From Gemmatimonadota bacterium (GTDB taxonomy: Bacteria > Gemmatimonadota > Gemmatimonadetes > Gemmatimonadales > GWC2-71-9), in contig QHTP01000339.1 of assembly GCA_003220855.1 (NCBI GenBank), positions 1-5,002 of the forward strand: DNA of 5,002 nucleotides. The letters are read 5' to 3'. The translations under genes were made by a program, and so were the position numbers. Shown piece by piece: positions 4,398-5,002 of this stretch. Each line of letters starts with the position of its first letter. Within the stretch, counting starts at the first letter, position 1. The notes beneath the pieces are model-generated. The model did not search any database and was not told where the DNA came from. It saw nothing but the letters and a program-made list of their open reading frames with translations.

Positions 4398-5002
4398 TCA
4401 ATGCACGCCCGGCGGTGCGGCCGCGGCTTGCATGAGATAGTCCGCCCCGCGGGCGCCGCTCCCGACACCGTACTCGTTGGGACCCCGCTCCACCACGGGC
4501 GGGCGTCCCCCGAAATTGTCGAACGGCGGCGGGGAGGTCGTGGACCACTCGAGCGAGGTCGCCTCCCACGGGTTGTCGGGGGCGCGTGGGCCCCGGAACC
4601 GGCTGCGGATGAGGTTGAAGAGGAAGATCAGCTGGGCCGCGCCCGTGAACAGCGCGGCGATCGTGATGAAGCGGTGCAGCGGGATCAGCGGCTTCAAGTA
4701 GTCGTCCGTGAACGCCGAGTAGCGGCGGACGTTGCCGGCGAGGCCGAGATAATGCATCGGCATGAAGACGCAATACACGCCGACGAAGGTGAGCCAGAAG
4801 TGCCACTTCCCCAGCGTCTCGCTCATCATGCGGCCGAACATTTTCGGCGCCCAGAAGTAGGTCGCGGCGAAGATGCCGAACATGGCGGCGACTCCCATGA
4901 CGAAGTGGAAGTGGCCCACCACGAAATAGGTGCCGTGCAGGTAGGTATCGATCGACGGTTGCGCCAGGAAGAAGCCGCTGATCCCGCCGCTCACGAACAC
5001 GG
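4398..5002 (-). CDS. ctaD: Cytochrome c oxidase subunit I, C-terminal part (5' end outside the window)
   Basis: Catalytic subunit of an aa3-type haem-copper oxidase, reducing O2 to water and pumping protons. About 200 residues are visible and the frame runs off the right edge, so the GTG at 5000 is not a start. The stretch 'LHGTYFVVGHFHFVMG' aligns with the helix X motif 'HDTYYVVAHFHYV'. The codons at 4911-4913 and 4905-4907 encode the histidines that bind the high-spin haem and low-spin haem respectively (bovine H376 and H378); the His at 4935-4937 matches bovine H368. Its neighbour, normally the metal-ligand Asp369, is Gly here. Further conserved blocks are 'YFWAPKMFGRMMSETLGKWHF', 'MHYLGLAG' with 'RRYS', and the tail 'NPWEATSLEWSTTSPPPFDNF'. 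The C-terminal helices XI and XII are present. It leads the operon seen here; subunit II and CuA would be expected upstream. Confidence 0.96.
   Translation of the reverse strand, partial: VFVSGGISGFFLAQPSIDTYLHGTYFVVGHFHFVMGVAAMFGIFAATYFWAPKMFGRMMSETLGKWHFWLTFVGVYCVFMPMHYLGLAGNVRRYSAFTDDYLKPLIPLHRFITIAALFTGAAQLIFLFNLIRSRFRGPRAPDNPWEATSLEWSTTSPPPFDNFGGRPPVVERGPNEYGVGSGARGADYLMQAAAAPPGVH

Overview
This 5 kb window comes from a GC-rich bacterial chromosome. It holds two well-defined gene blocks and a tRNA region beside the end of a beta-propeller protein gene. The oxidase genes point to an aerobically respiring bacterium. Subunit I followed by two subunit III paralogues and a short subunit IV, together with TolB/PD40-type propeller repeats and heptanucleotide arrays, is the style I associate with Gemmatimonadota, Acidobacteriota and similar environmental phyla. 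That placement is an impression, not a result.

Layout. Positions 1-532 (+) carry the C-terminal end of a WD40/PD40-like beta-propeller protein whose start lies outside the window. Positions 533-706 hold no gene but contain two oddities: a decayed tRNA-like 3' half that most resembles tRNA-Pro(UGG), and a pair of inverted heptanucleotide arrays. An intact tRNA-Arg(CCG) follows at 707-780 (+). A small GC-rich hairpin lies between it and the next gene.

Positions 839-2678 encode three consecutive steps of 7-deazaguanine (queuosine precursor) synthesis. queC and queE are on the minus strand and overlap by 4 nt. queF is on the plus strand, and a 59-bp interval separates its start from that of queC. 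QueE makes 7-carboxy-7-deazaguanine, QueC converts it to preQ0, and QueF reduces preQ0 to preQ1 for insertion into tRNA. queD, folE, tgt and queA are not in the window.

Positions 5002-2686 (minus) form a compact cytochrome c oxidase operon read right to left: the C-terminal part of subunit I (ctaD/coxA), a first subunit III-like protein with a poly-proline N-terminus, a second and more canonical subunit III, subunit IV (ctaF type), and a 38-codon single-helix membrane protein with its own ribosome binding site. queF and this operon converge with only 7 bp between their stop codons.

I see no mobile element, CRISPR array or clearly new system. The most useful second-look items are the unannotated 38-residue protein ending the cox operon, the Asp-to-Gly change beside a conserved histidine in subunit I where a metal ligand is normally found, the paired subunit III paralogues, and the tRNA remnant with neighbouring heptamer arrays.
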